From: Diploscapter coronatus
Taxonomy: Eukaryota; Nematoda; Chromadorea; Rhabditida; Rhabditidae
Direction: 5' to 3'
Assembly: GCA_964036155.1 (NCBI GenBank)
Contig: OZ038422.1
Span: 9,757,201-9,821,200 of the forward strand
DNA: 64,000 nt
The position numbers were made by a program, and so were the translations under genes. Every line of letters begins with the position of its first letter. The first letter of the stretch is position 1. Positions 23,301 to 34,500 of the stretch are shown in pieces. The notes under the pieces were generated by a model, which had not been told where the DNA came from, searched no databases, and saw nothing but the letters and a program-made list of their open reading frames with translations.

Positions 23301-26300
23301 GGAAAATACGCGATTCCTACAGAAGTCACATATTGTGATAATAAAATTGTAGTAGGAAACCAGCCACTGGGTCGTGATCAAAATATGGCTAATACTCTCT
23401 ACGGTAGAATGTTTCTCTATCATTCATTTTAGATGATATTTTTAGATATGCAAAGATTAATCGGATGTACCTCTTTGAATGATCTACAGTTTTCAAATAA
23501 TCTAAGATTTTGGGCGTTCGATGTTGATACGAGAAATGTAAGACTTGAAAATTTCATTCTTATCTTTCAAATTCAGAATTGCGTTGGATACATTTTGAAT
23601 AAGGGAACAGTCGATGAGAGGTTTGTGACGCCGGAAGAAGTTTTAGCTGAAGTTTTGAAGGAAGCAAAGTCAATAACAAAGGTTTAATTAACTTGATAAT
23701 TAATATTGTAGATTTTAAATTCTTAGGCATTTTTGAAGAAAAAAGTGACTGGTGCAGTAATCACTGTTCCTGTTTTGTTTAGTGATTCTCAAATAGATGC
23801 GATGAGAAAAGCCATTGAATTGGCCGGTCTAGATTTGAAATACTTACTACCTGAGCCAATAGCTGCTTCAATAAGCTATTCACAAGTGGAAAAGGAAATA
23901 TTGATGGATTCCAAGATATTAATTTTCAATTATGGAGGAGGTTAGAATTTACAACTTCAGGCAAAACTTACATCACTCCTAACTTTGCGATGTTGTTGTT
24001 GTTCAACTATTTACCCATAACCAATTTGCTAACATCTTATAGAATTTCCTATCTTATCATAAGTCCCCATTTTTGTCCAGATATGTATTAGCTAATATCG
24101 CTCAGTAAAAGCAATTGAATCAGTATTATCAAAATGTAGAAACTTATCTAGAATTTTTTTTTCATTATTTTGAGTTTTTTGAATATATGTAATGAAAATT
24201 GGTCATTTTAACATTTAGCTATGCTTGACATTACTGTTTCTGAAGTTAAGGATGAGAAATTAACAATCAAAGCTGTAGCAAAGGATGAACTTTTAGGTAT
24301 AGTAATATGTACAATTTTGAATTTTTACTGTTTGAGCTTCAGGTGGCCACCATATTGATGAATTAATCATGAATTTTGCCATTGACGAGTTCAAAAAGAA
24401 ATCGGAATATGATATCCTTAAGAGTCCAAAAGCAGTATTAAATCTTCGTAGGGAATGTCGAAAAGCAAAGGAACATTTTTCTTTATATAAAGATGTCGTC
24501 AATATTCATGTAAGTTGCCGAAATAGATATGAATATTATACTTATTTAGACCATCTGAAAACCTTGTGGCATCGTAGCATGATTTCCCACACTATTTCGT
24601 ATGCTACGATGTCAAGAGGTTTCCAGATTACCAAAATTTGATTTATCTTTAAGATCGATATATCTGATGATATTAAAATGAATGTATTACTGTCATGTGA
24701 GAAATTTAATGAATTGTGCAGCGATATATTTGATCGAGCAATTAAATTAGTGGAACGAGCATTAGATACTGCACAATTGAAAGAGTCACAAATTGATCAT
24801 GTGGTATGAGAAACTTTAGAGAATCTATTGAAATTAATCGAAAAAATTTAGCTTCTCTTAGGAGGATCTTCCAAAATTTCACCTATTGTTCGCAAATTGA
24901 CGGACAAATTTGGAGAATCAAAAATAAGATCCAACTCACATCCCGACGAAACGATAGCAAAGGGAGCAGCTATTGTTGCTAACAATCTTGAAGTTTAAAT
25001 TTAATAATTTTATTAAGAGAAGAAATATTTTAGAAAAACATACTCATGCCATTTCTAGATGTATTAGCGGACAGCTTAAAATCAATGATCTCAAGTGCAT
25101 ATAGAATTATTAAAAATCCTGAAAGCCCTAGGATTTTAAACGATAATGAAATACTATTCTATTGTAAGACAAATTTTATTATCAGGACTGTGTGCATGTA
25201 TTAAAATTGGACGCCTGCAATCTGCAACATCTGTAGATCTCCAAAAATTTCATACCTGAAAATTTCCTACATATTTTTTTTCGTTGGCACATAGAGTTGC
25301 AGTTGTTTTGTAGGTGTGAGTACCTGCGCACAGTCCTGTTCATTACTCAAATTTTTACCACTTAATTTTAGTGGCATACGACATTGGAATGAGTTTTGAA
25401 AGCAGAATCTGCATATTCAATTCACGAACCTTCAGGATAAAACGCATAATGACTTTTGATAGAAAGCCTTGGCCGTTTGAAGTAGCATCTTCTGTTGATA
25501 AGGTTTTAAATTATCTATGCATTTGTTCCTATTTTTCTCATTAGCTATCCTCAATACATTATAATACCGCTAACGATGGCGATAAAGGATTGTTTGAAAT
25601 ATTCGATTTGGCTGTTCAAGGAGTTTTTGCTGGTTAGTTTTTTTTAAGAACAGTTATAACTTGCAATGAGCGCTATGGCTTGTTCCCAAAAAATTAAGAC
25701 CGAAAAGATATATTTTCATTTCCTGTACCTTCTAAAGAGATAAAAAGAAAGAAATGACGTGTTCACATGGGAGACATAGACATTCTCCCTCCTTTCTTTC
25801 CTTTATTTCGATCTTCATTTTTTGAGAATAATTAATACATGAGTTCGCAGTTTGAAGAAATAGGATTTCAAAAGTGTGAACCTTGTCTTTAGCTTCTAAC
25901 CCTATACTCTCTCAACTGCGGATCTGCAAATGTTCGCAATTTTCACTTATAAGTAATAAATCTTTCAAAAATACTAAACTTCTATGAGTTACCAATTTCC
26001 AGTTTCACAAGTGATAAATTTATTCTTAAAAAGTTCTTTAGGTATGAATCCTCCACACTTTTTCAACGAATCGTCAGCAGCATATTACAAAGGAGATATT
26101 TATTATTTAAATAAGCCAGTAATTGAGAATGGTCAAAAAAGAACCGATGTAGCTATCAATCAATCAATTATGGCAATTCGGGAAAATTAATTCTTCATTC
26201 CAAATTTGTTAGCAATTTCAATAGCTGTATTCTTAGCAAATAACAAATGTGGAATGAAGGAATTAGTTTTCTAAGTTGCCAGCAATTATCGATAAAAGTA

Positions 26301-27111
26301 AAATTGGGTGATAAACTTAGAAATGTGTAAATGGAAAATGGACCCCAGGCCTCAATTTTCCATCTGAATGTTACGCTGTGCGAATTGTGCTTTGTGATGA
26401 AAAATTATTCGGTAAATTATTTAATAGGAAAACATGCAACTTTATAATTGAATTTAGTAATTGATGTCAAGAATACTGGATTCATATATCATTTATCAGT
26501 TGATGAACAACAATGGATAAAGTTGGATAAGGCTAAAATTAGTCAACCTCTGGTTGGAATTGCTACTGCAGCTTTGAATGGCAAAATTTATTTTACCGGA
26601 GGCTATAAAAAGTAATTAAAATGCTTTTATGAGTCAAATTAATCTATGTTTACTATAGTGAAGAAGCCTACAAATATTGTGAGTGTTTTGATCCATCTGC
26701 TCCAATTGGGAGTCAAATTTCTCGAATCGCTGATATGAATTTTGCCCGATATCATCATTCCCTCGTTGCGGCGAATGACAAACTTTATGCTATTGGAGGG
26801 TAAAAAGTTATTGAATTTTCATAGATAATTGGGAAAATCATTTTTTCATTCCAAGGAAAAGCCATTCACACTTATCATTTGCTGAGAACTTAGCTATCGT
26901 AATCATTTTACATATTTGGAATGACTTTCCCTACGAATGAAGGAATAATCTTTTTCGAGTTCTATTTTCGTGGAACGATATTATATACAATTCACCGCAA
27001 ATTTTTAGATATCAAGAACGAATGCGAACAAATTATTGTGAAATAATTGAAGAGTATGATCCTCGTAAAGATACATGGAGTCTTCGCGGAAAAATTTGTT
27101 GGGATAAATAA
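20363..27111 (+). CDS. Kelch - degenerate HSP70 ATPase domain - kelch fusion protein
   Basis: About 30 exons join in phase into roughly 1,170 residues. Residues 1-190 match nothing I know. Residues about 190-460 hold kelch-type repeats (LYYLGGENP, LYVTGGWR, LYAIGG). Residues about 480-850 are an HSP70 nucleotide-binding domain: GAVITVPVLFSDSQIDAM, LLPEPIAASISYS, DMQRLIGC, LLLGGSSKISPIV and AKGAAIVANN. Residues about 895-1170 are a second kelch segment homologous to the first (both contain a RYHHSL motif and an LYAIGG block). The HSP70 substrate-binding domain is absent; its place is taken by kelch. Key ATPase residues differ: DLGTT reads HLGMI, the catalytic lysine before RLIG is glutamine, and the phosphate-2 motif DLGGGTFD reads NYGGAMLD. 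ATP hydrolysis is therefore doubtful. Kelch1 joins HSP70 through phase-compatible introns with no intervening stop, start or 3' end signal that I can see. Kelch repeats usually form a propeller that binds partners. Function unknown; a pseudo-chaperone scaffold is an inference. Two adjacent genes are the main alternative. Confidence 0.8.
24553..24628. repeat. Inverted-repeat element inside an HSP70-domain intron
   Basis: Two 28 bp arms (24553-24580 and 24601-24628) are near-perfect reverse complements centred on ATCGTAGCAT, with CACACTATTTCGT in the loop. The element lies in an intron of the kelch-HSP70 gene. A related copy is at 27246-27370, after that gene. Confidence 0.65.
25682..25832. repeat. 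Inverted-repeat element inside a kelch-2 intron
   Basis: The left arm (about 25682-25706, with CCCAAAAAATTAAGACCGAA) pairs imperfectly with the right arm (about 25803-25832, with TCGATCTTCATTTTTTGAGA). The unit is about 150 bp and sits in the intron before the exon at about 26040. No coding capacity. Confidence 0.5.
26185..26268. repeat. Short inverted-repeat element in a kelch-2 intron
   Basis: TTCTTCATTCCAAATTTGTT near 26190 pairs with AACAAATGTGGAATGAAGGA near 26243, giving arms of about 30 bp. A looser inverted repeat with related CATTCCAAGG and GGAATGA blocks occupies about 26841-26948 in the final intron of the same gene. Confidence 0.55.
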
Positions 27112-27245
27112 TTTCATCGGAATATTCAATTTTTTCTTTCGCACCGCGGGTTTCTTTTCATAGTGATTCCTTTAGAAAAAAAGGAATCTAAATAAGGTTT
27201 CATTAGATCAAAAATCACTTGAACTATTCAAAACTCTCATAAGGT

Positions 27246-27370
27246 CATTTGAAAACCTCGTGACATCGTAGCATGATGAGATAGTATGAGTTAGGTGGAG
27301 GGTTGTGTAGACTAGGGTATTTTTGCACACTATTTCGTATGTTACGATATCGCCAAATTGCCTCCTCATA
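27246..27370. repeat. Second copy of the ATCGTAGCAT inverted-repeat family
   Basis: It shares GACATCGTAGCATGA at its left end and CACACTATTTCGTATG near its right end with the element at 24553-24628, but has a longer middle and more mismatches between arms. It lies about 135 bp after the kelch-HSP70 stop codon. Confidence 0.5.
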
Positions 27371-27538
27371 ATCAGCCCGTCTTATGACCATATCAATGAT
27401 AGTCCAAAAATATGAGTAATAAGCTTATAATGTCTTCTGGTTACATTTTAGGAACTATATCAGGATGATAATAAAAACTAGTAAATATTTGCATGATTAT
27501 GTTACATTTCAAATAATCTATTGAATTTTTCCGTGCCA

Positions 27539-27676
27539 GTAATTTACCAAAATGGGTCATATGGTGTCATAGCGTCGCCAAATTATCCGCCCTACGCTCT
27601 TCAAGAGTATTGTACTACGGCTCCGTCATATTATAACCAAATAAAAATACTTATAATCGAATTAAATTCTTACTAA
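27539..27676 (+). pseudogene. CUB-like domain fragment
   Basis: An open stretch encodes NGSYGVIASPNYPPYALQEY followed by CTT and ends at a stop at 27674-27676. The pattern G-x-I-x-S-P-N-Y-P-x-x-Y followed by a cysteine is the hallmark of CUB domains, extracellular beta-sandwich modules often found in secreted nematode proteins. Only about 40 residues are present; I find no signal peptide, no start and no matching flanking exons. It is probably a remnant or one exon of an unresolved gene. Confidence 0.4.
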
Positions 27677-28181
27677 CAAAAAGGGATTTTCGAGTACCAT
27701 CTTCAAAACTTTATATCTTTGGTTACACTGATCCGTTTTTCATTGGTTTTTTTTCTCTATAATTCTGTCTACTTCTACAGAATCCTAGAAAAAATATTTC
27801 CATGAATTTGTCTTCATATCGGAAATATCATTTGCGCTCTCTACATATTGCTCTCACTTTCGTATAAAAAGACATTTGAGCTTGGAAGAATTGTTTCAGC
27901 ATCATTTCAAATTATGTCAGGTAGAATTTGTTAAAATTAACTTAATCTGGTTGAGATTTAGATTTTGTGCGACTAGGAGAAGAAAAGATGAGAAATCTTA
28001 TAAAATTTAAACCTAGTCGATTATTGCGGTTCTGAAGACTTTAAGGACTGTGAAGTCCCATAAACTAGAGTTTCTGGTAAGATACCAGGATTTATTAAAG
28101 AATTGCAAAGAGCAAAAATAAAACCCAAAGCCAGCCAAGGGGCTGAGCTTTCTATAACTAACGAAAGCAAGAGATAACATG

Positions 28182-29783
28182 TTAAGGAAAAAAGAAAAAC
28201 ATGACTGCAAAAATGAGAGAGCATGGTAAAAAGAGGCAAATCAAAATATAAAAAGGGCGTCTAATCGCACGCCGCAGTTCCTCTTGCTTTTCGATGAATT
28301 TCGCCTAAAGATTCTGGTAATTTATAAATCGCATATCATGATGATACAAGATATATTGCTTGGTCAAGGTCAAAGGAAGTGATAGATCATGTATTGAAAA
28401 TAGGAAGAAAATATGAGAGAAGTAGAGAAAATTGCGTATCACTCTTTTGATTCGTGTGGTTTATAAATTACCACTTTTGTAAGAATTCCTTGAAATTTCT
28501 CACCTCAAGTCGAGCATTTGCGTCAAGTTTCAGCTTGTCGGACAATTTTTCGAGCAAGGAACGCATCTCGGCTTCATGTTGTTCTACCTTTTCAATTTGC
28601 ATGTTTGACGTCTTCTAAAATTGCAAAATTAAAGAAACTCGAAGAAGGGTTGAAGGTGATTTGTACCAACATTGTAGGGATTTCCCTCGTAAATTTTGGT
28701 ACAAATCGCCTTCAACCCTCAGAAGAATAGTTCGAACAAACAAGACTTACTGAAACTTCATCAGTCAAGTCGCGAATGTGGGTCTTGAAATCGTTGATGA
28801 CAGTCGTGGCCTGACCTCCTGACGCATCTCGTAGTTGGATCGAACAAATTGTGGCATTGAAGGTGGTGAATGCAATCATGAGCTCGTGTAGAGCAGGAAT
28901 GAGAAAGTCTTTTATTGCCTGAAAGTCGGAATACTTTAACTCGATTTCAAATATCAGGACCTCCTGTATTTACAGACGGTCTTTCCTTCTTTTTCTTCTC
29001 CGCTCTACCCAAATCTACCCCTAATATCCGTCTTTAAATACAGGAAGCTAAAGTTCAGAAAAAAAGAACTTCGTTACCCTATGAGCAACTTCTGCATCGT
29101 TTAATTCGGTCTTCGCAGAATTGCTTCTGAATGATTCTAAAAAGGCAAATGCTAAATGAAAATGTTCGAGGAAATGATAGAAAAACGATTCACTTCCGAC
29201 ATTTTTAACTGCTTTCTTCTTTTCTGCCACTGTGTTATACTAAAAGAATGATTAATTTTGCAAAAAAACATTTCTCATACGGATTCTTGAAACATGGTGA
29301 TGAATTTGAAGCAGTTGTTCGCGTTATTATGCAGCAGAAGAAGGGCTTGCTGCACATTGTGCTCTCCTTGCACTTCAGTGAATCCTGCGCGAAGTTCTGT
29401 CAAATCTCTCTGTCTGTCTTGTATAGTCGCAATTTGTTGATGCTCAAACGCCTGAAATGCATCAAATTATTGAGAAATTAATTAGTGCGAGTAGTTGTCT
29501 CAAAGATTTGAGTGAGTATTTTTGTCCCAAAATACGTACTTTTATCTCAAACGCTATTTCTTTACCTTTATTTCTCCCTTTCACTATGTCTCCTTTCTCT
29601 CACTTTGGGACAAAAGTACTTGCAGCCAAAAATAACCAGCAATGAAATTAATTTCCAAGAAAATGTTCAATTTTAAAAGTTCTAGTTTTTTCTATGAAAA
29701 TGTTTATTGATTACCTGGGCAGAGGGAGAAGAAGCAGCGCTCCGTAGACTCAAAGAATCATTTCCGTCTGTGAGTCTGCTCAT
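28182..29783 (-). CDS. Unrecognised coiled-coil protein with C-terminal membrane segment
   Basis: Read on the minus strand, the ATG at 29781-29783 starts a short serine-rich exon (MSRLTDGNDSLSLRSAASS). Further exons then join in phase: a glutamine-rich helical exon (FEHQQIATIQDRQRDLTELR), YNTVAEKKKAVKNVGSES, a long helical exon (28752 to about 28920) and KTSNMQIEKVEQHEAEMR. The last exon reads AKFIEKQEELRRAIRRP, followed by about 20 hydrophobic residues and a stop. The heptad-like helices and the terminal hydrophobic segment suggest a tail-anchored or single-pass protein with a coiled-coil stalk, about 270 residues long. I recognise no family. The hairpin at 28646-28719 is in one of its introns. 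The exact end depends on the final acceptor. Confidence 0.6.
28646..28719. repeat. Near-perfect hairpin in an intron
   Basis: Two 23 nt arms (28646-28668 and 28697-28719) are reverse complements with a single mismatch, separated by a 28 nt loop. The size and pairing resemble a small MITE or a microRNA-type hairpin. It lies in an intron of the minus-strand coiled-coil gene. Confidence 0.6.
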
Positions 29784-31468
29784 CTTCTAAAAAAATACGA
29801 ATAAATTTTTAAAAATATAACATGCAATTCGTTCATAAAGAGAGCTGAAACGAAGAATATTAAAAGAGGCGATAAGTGAGAGATAACAAACTGAATGCAC
29901 TATAATTATAATATTACTCCGCATGAGGAAGAAGACAGGGTTTTTCTCATTGATCTTTACCGTGCACTCATTAATATCAGTAGTTACTGATCACTTTTAT
30001 AAATTTATCACGGGCAAATAACTGATGAACCATTATTTCAGAGAAAATATGATTTTGTTAATAAAAAAAGATCTGCTACATCTTCTACTATTTAATCCTG
30101 GAATGCTGAAATATGTTCGTATGACGGTATGGGGAACTTCAGATTTAAAGTAGAAATAGAAGTTTTGATAAAGTTTCATGAGTAGACTTGGGGCGTTTTC
30201 CACCGCAAAAATTCGCCATCATCTCTCATCTCATTATTAAGGATAATAATTCAAAGCTGACTGGGATAATTCACCGCATAAGGGATATTTGTGGCGGAAA
30301 AGTCCCAAGTTGGTTCATGAGATGTATTAATTTTCCGGCAGTACTATATGACGAGATGATGAGGCCTATAGTTAGAGATAGGGGAGAAAAATAGGACGAA
30401 ATAGTGTGGGAAAATATAGCTCGTGTCCTCATGTCATTTCGCAGTTGCTGCTCAATCCAGTTAATTGAAAAATCGAAGATGTTAAATCGTGTTTCCCTTC
30501 AACACTTTTCCAACAAATTACTTCTATACCTGGCAAGCCTTAAATGCTATGAAAGTTACTATTGCGAGCACATGAGAAAAAATAATAGGATTGTTTGATC
30601 GTAAGAAATCATGATAATAATAATAATTGAAAATAACCCTTGTTAACCTGGTTATCTCGACTTTGGACAATGTTAGATATTCTGATACATTTATATGGAA
30701 TTAAAATCAATAAAACGTTAATAAATGAACTTATCATTCGCAATCATTTTCAACGTTTTCCGACACGATACAGCATTTGAACTTTATTCTGCTCGAATTT
30801 ATCAGTTTGTGCTCAATTTCACTCAAAGATTTCAGTATTCAACTTCGACTTATGATGGACTGTTACACCTTTCTTCGCAACTGAATTTTTTCACAAATTT
30901 TGAATCTGAGAAAATTTTGTTAGCTTTGATGTGCACATCTTGTGCGTATTTTTTAAATGAAAAATGTTGAAACACATGATAGGCAAATCGATATCGTACT
31001 TTCAGAGTCTGATATGGAGGCTTTTAAAGGGTCCTTAATTTTCGAGATAATACGATCCCGATATATTCACAAATCGCGATTTTTGAGGGTTTTGGGAAAA
31101 GTTTTCAACTACAAAGTTTGAGGGAAAAATCGATAGTATATCAGACAAGCAATTGCCATTATTATCAATTAGAAATCCGGCCAAATGGATCGAAAAGTGG
31201 CCAAAAATTTCTAATGCATAATTCGAATGCTAATTTTGGCATTCTGGCATTTCTAATTATAGAAATTATGTTTCAGGCCTTCCAACATATCCAGCTTCAA
31301 CAAAAGGCTCAACTTCAGCATGATTGATCGCACATCGTACTTCATATATTTTTTACAAAATAAAGATGAATTTCATTCGATGCCTTTTTATTCTTCCTTA
31401 TCCCAAGTCAGAGATCAAAGGATTTGAAAAGCCATTACATGAGTCTTAACCGTTCTTTCTCGCCAGTC
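29784..31468. other. Intergenic region between the divergent coiled-coil gene and BBS2
   Basis: About 1.7 kb with no supported exon. It contains one inverted-repeat element: the arm at about 30185-30213 (CTTGGGGCGTTTTCCACCGC) pairs imperfectly with the arm at about 30285-30310 (GTGGCGGAAAAGTCCCAAG). The right end carries the BBS2 promoter. Confidence 0.5.
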
Positions 31469-31482
31469 GTCGTCATGGCAAC
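31469..31482 (+). promoter_or_regulatory. X-box (RFX/DAF-19 site) upstream of BBS2
   Basis: GTCGTCATGGCAAC fits the X-box pattern of two six-base half-sites around a central AT. It ends 96 bp before the BBS2 start codon, within the range typical of nematode ciliary genes. RFX factors such as DAF-19 bind X-boxes and switch on ciliary genes in ciliated sensory neurons. The gene directly downstream is ciliary, which strongly supports a functional site. Confidence 0.85.
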
Positions 31483-31578
31483 TCGTGAACCTTCTGCTTG
31501 TTAATCCAAAATATTCATCTTTTAAATAACGATTTTTCTTTTTCTTGTCATTTTATCGAATTCAATTTAGCAACAAAG

Positions 31579-34500
31579 ATGTCTTACGACGACGACGTCA
31601 ACGTACCAAAGGAGAAGGATGAAGATGGCAAATTAGAACATGTCATGCAACTCTGCCCCGTCCACAATTTCGCGATCAGCCAAAGGATAATGCCGAAATG
31701 CATGATTTCGGGTAAAAACTTTTCTGCATAAATTTTCTTTTATTAGGGACAAGTTTAGCCATCCTTGAGCCCAATGGTCAGGAAAGATTGGTGATGGTTA
31801 GCGCTTCGAACAAAGTTCTCGTCAAAGGTATGGAATTTGAAAAATAATAAGATTTTTGTGATTTCAGACACTGAAATATCGCTGCACATCCCTGATAAGA
31901 TACGATGCATCGATGCTGCTCCATTAGGCACCAAATATGATCTAATTGTAATTGGAACTGAATCGCAGGTTTATAAAAAAAACGATAGAATGATAGACAT
32001 GAAAATTTAGGTGATAGTATTTGACGTCTACCAAAACACTACTGTGTTTCAGAGGGATATTCCCGACGGTGTTAATTGCTTTGCGGTAATTCATTTTTAA
32101 TGAAAAATGCTTTTAAAAGAATGTAGAAAAGAGTTTAGATAGGTATATTAGCCGATTTTAAAACCCCTTTGGTCATCTGTGGCGGGAATTGCGCAATATG
32201 GGGTTTTGACCCGACCGGAAAAGACGTTTATTGGACGGTCACGGGTAATGTTTAAACAAATTTCCTTAAATTTTAAAAATGATTTTAGGAGATGTGATAA
32301 ATGCCATGTGTCTGTGCGATTACGATAACGACGGAGAGTTAGAGGTAATTGTCCCTCTGAGTATTACTAGTTATCTCAAATTTAGCTAGTTGTTGGGTCA
32401 CCGGACTTTGAAATTCGTATCTTCAAGAGGGACTTGATGCGGACGGAATTAACTGAAACTGATGCCGTCATCGGACTAACGGCAGTGACAAAGTAATCGG
32501 ACGGTTATATTAATTAGAGAGATAATTATCCTGATTGCAGTAATTGCTTCGCTTATGCCCTGTCGAATGGAACAATTGGAGTCTACAAGGGAGAAGAGAG
32601 GCTGTGGAGAATCAAATCGAAGAATATCGCGACGAGCATGTTGAGATTTCCGTCGGACAATCTGATGACGGCAATTTGGAACACTGGGAAGGTTGAAATT
32701 TTTTTTAAATAGAAAAGATATAGCCATGCATTAATTGTTCAAGAAAATGTCACTGCTTCATGATTAGACTATTGTATTTCTATTTGAAGAAGCACTTTTG
32801 TTTGAAATTCAGATCGACATTCGTCAAGTGACAACCGGAGAAGTAGCCACGAAGGACCAACCGCAAACCTCTTTGAACATTGTAGGGGCCTGTCTTGCCA
32901 GTTTGACAGATCCGAATCAGAAGACAATCGTCATTGTCACTGGAGAAGGGAAAGGTTCTTGATAGTCGTTTGAAAAGTCAATTATCTGAAGAGTTGACAT
33001 TCCAGTTACCGGATACGAGCTCCGAGAAAGCAAGGAAGTAGTCGACAGGACTCCTGAGATCATAAGGGAATTCGGACAGAAGAAACATAATCTAATGGTT
33101 TGCTTGAATATAAATTACTGAAACTATTCCGTTTCCGTGATGGTCAGATGGAACTGAGCAACTTCGAGCAAGAGGATCAAATGACCGAGGCGGAGAAAGG
33201 AAAGGAGCAGAGAATTCCGATCAATACGGTTGTCAACAGTCTTTATTACGGTAGTTTAACAAATATCTTTGAAAAAAAAAACATTTTAATCTGATGGATC
33301 AATTTAGTGAACAAAGATGAGCGAACTCTAAATTTGGTGTTGGAGGCGAGTAACGAAGTGTGCATTCGAGCTGTGGTGGTTTTCGCAGAAGGAATGTTCG
33401 AGGGGGAGTCGCATATTTGGTTAGAAGAAGCCAAACGCCGAAGGGAATATATCGATTTTTCAGGATCCCAACAAAAATCGAAGGCAACGGCGACAAAGTG
33501 ACGATCCCGCTGATACCCGAGAAGGACGTTCAAAATGATCTTCATATCAAAGCGCTTCTGGGACAGATCGACTCGCAAGTCATCAAGTTGGAGAAAAATT
33601 GAAGAAAGTTTTTATAGGGCGAAACTGCACGTCTTCGAAATGTCCAGACTAATCCCACAATTCGCCAGGTTCGCCTTCATGTCGAACACGGAAGACTGGG
33701 AGAAGCCGAAGCCATACGTCGAATTCGCGCTCAAACAGAGGAACCAGAGGGTATCTTTCGGAAGAAATTAACGATTTTATGAGTTTTTTTTTCAGATTTT
33801 TGACTGGGTCCAGGAAAGCTTCGTGATCGACGTCGCAGCGGCTGAGTTTGATTCAGAAGCTCGAAAACTGGAGATGAAATTCATCGGCTTGGCGCCAAGA
33901 AAAGGAACGCATTTGGGAATTTACTATTCGAACGATGACAATAAGGTTAGATTGTATGATTGATTTGAGTGGTTTGAAACATCTAATGAAACCCGTGGGC
34001 CATTCATTTCAATTGCGAGCTGTGTGTAACTTTTATTATTCAAGTGAAAAAGACGTTGCTCTTCAGATGCAAATCTACCACGACGACATGGAAACCGTCG
34101 GCACTATGGTTCAGTCAATAGTTGCCTACTTCCAAGTCCAAAGCCTGGAATCGCGCGCTGTCTTTCCGGCAGAATTCAAAGAAGCTGAAGACATCATTGC
34201 TGAAGTGATTTTGAAAAAAAACATATTTTCGAAGAAAACCCGGCTTTCAGATGGAATCAATGTACGACGTGAAGGACAAACTGACAGCAGAACTGACCGA
34301 GAAGCAATCACTAGTCAAAGAGACGATCGTCAGGGCTGAAGACGCTATCCACATTGATCAAATGTAGCATTCAGATCCAAATTGAAGATTAGTAAAAATA
34401 TGATATTTCAGGGAGTTCGCCAGGAAATTCTACGTCAGATTGAAGCAGATGGATAGAGCCGCAAGGCAGGCTGCATTATTGAGGTAGACAAATCGTGATA

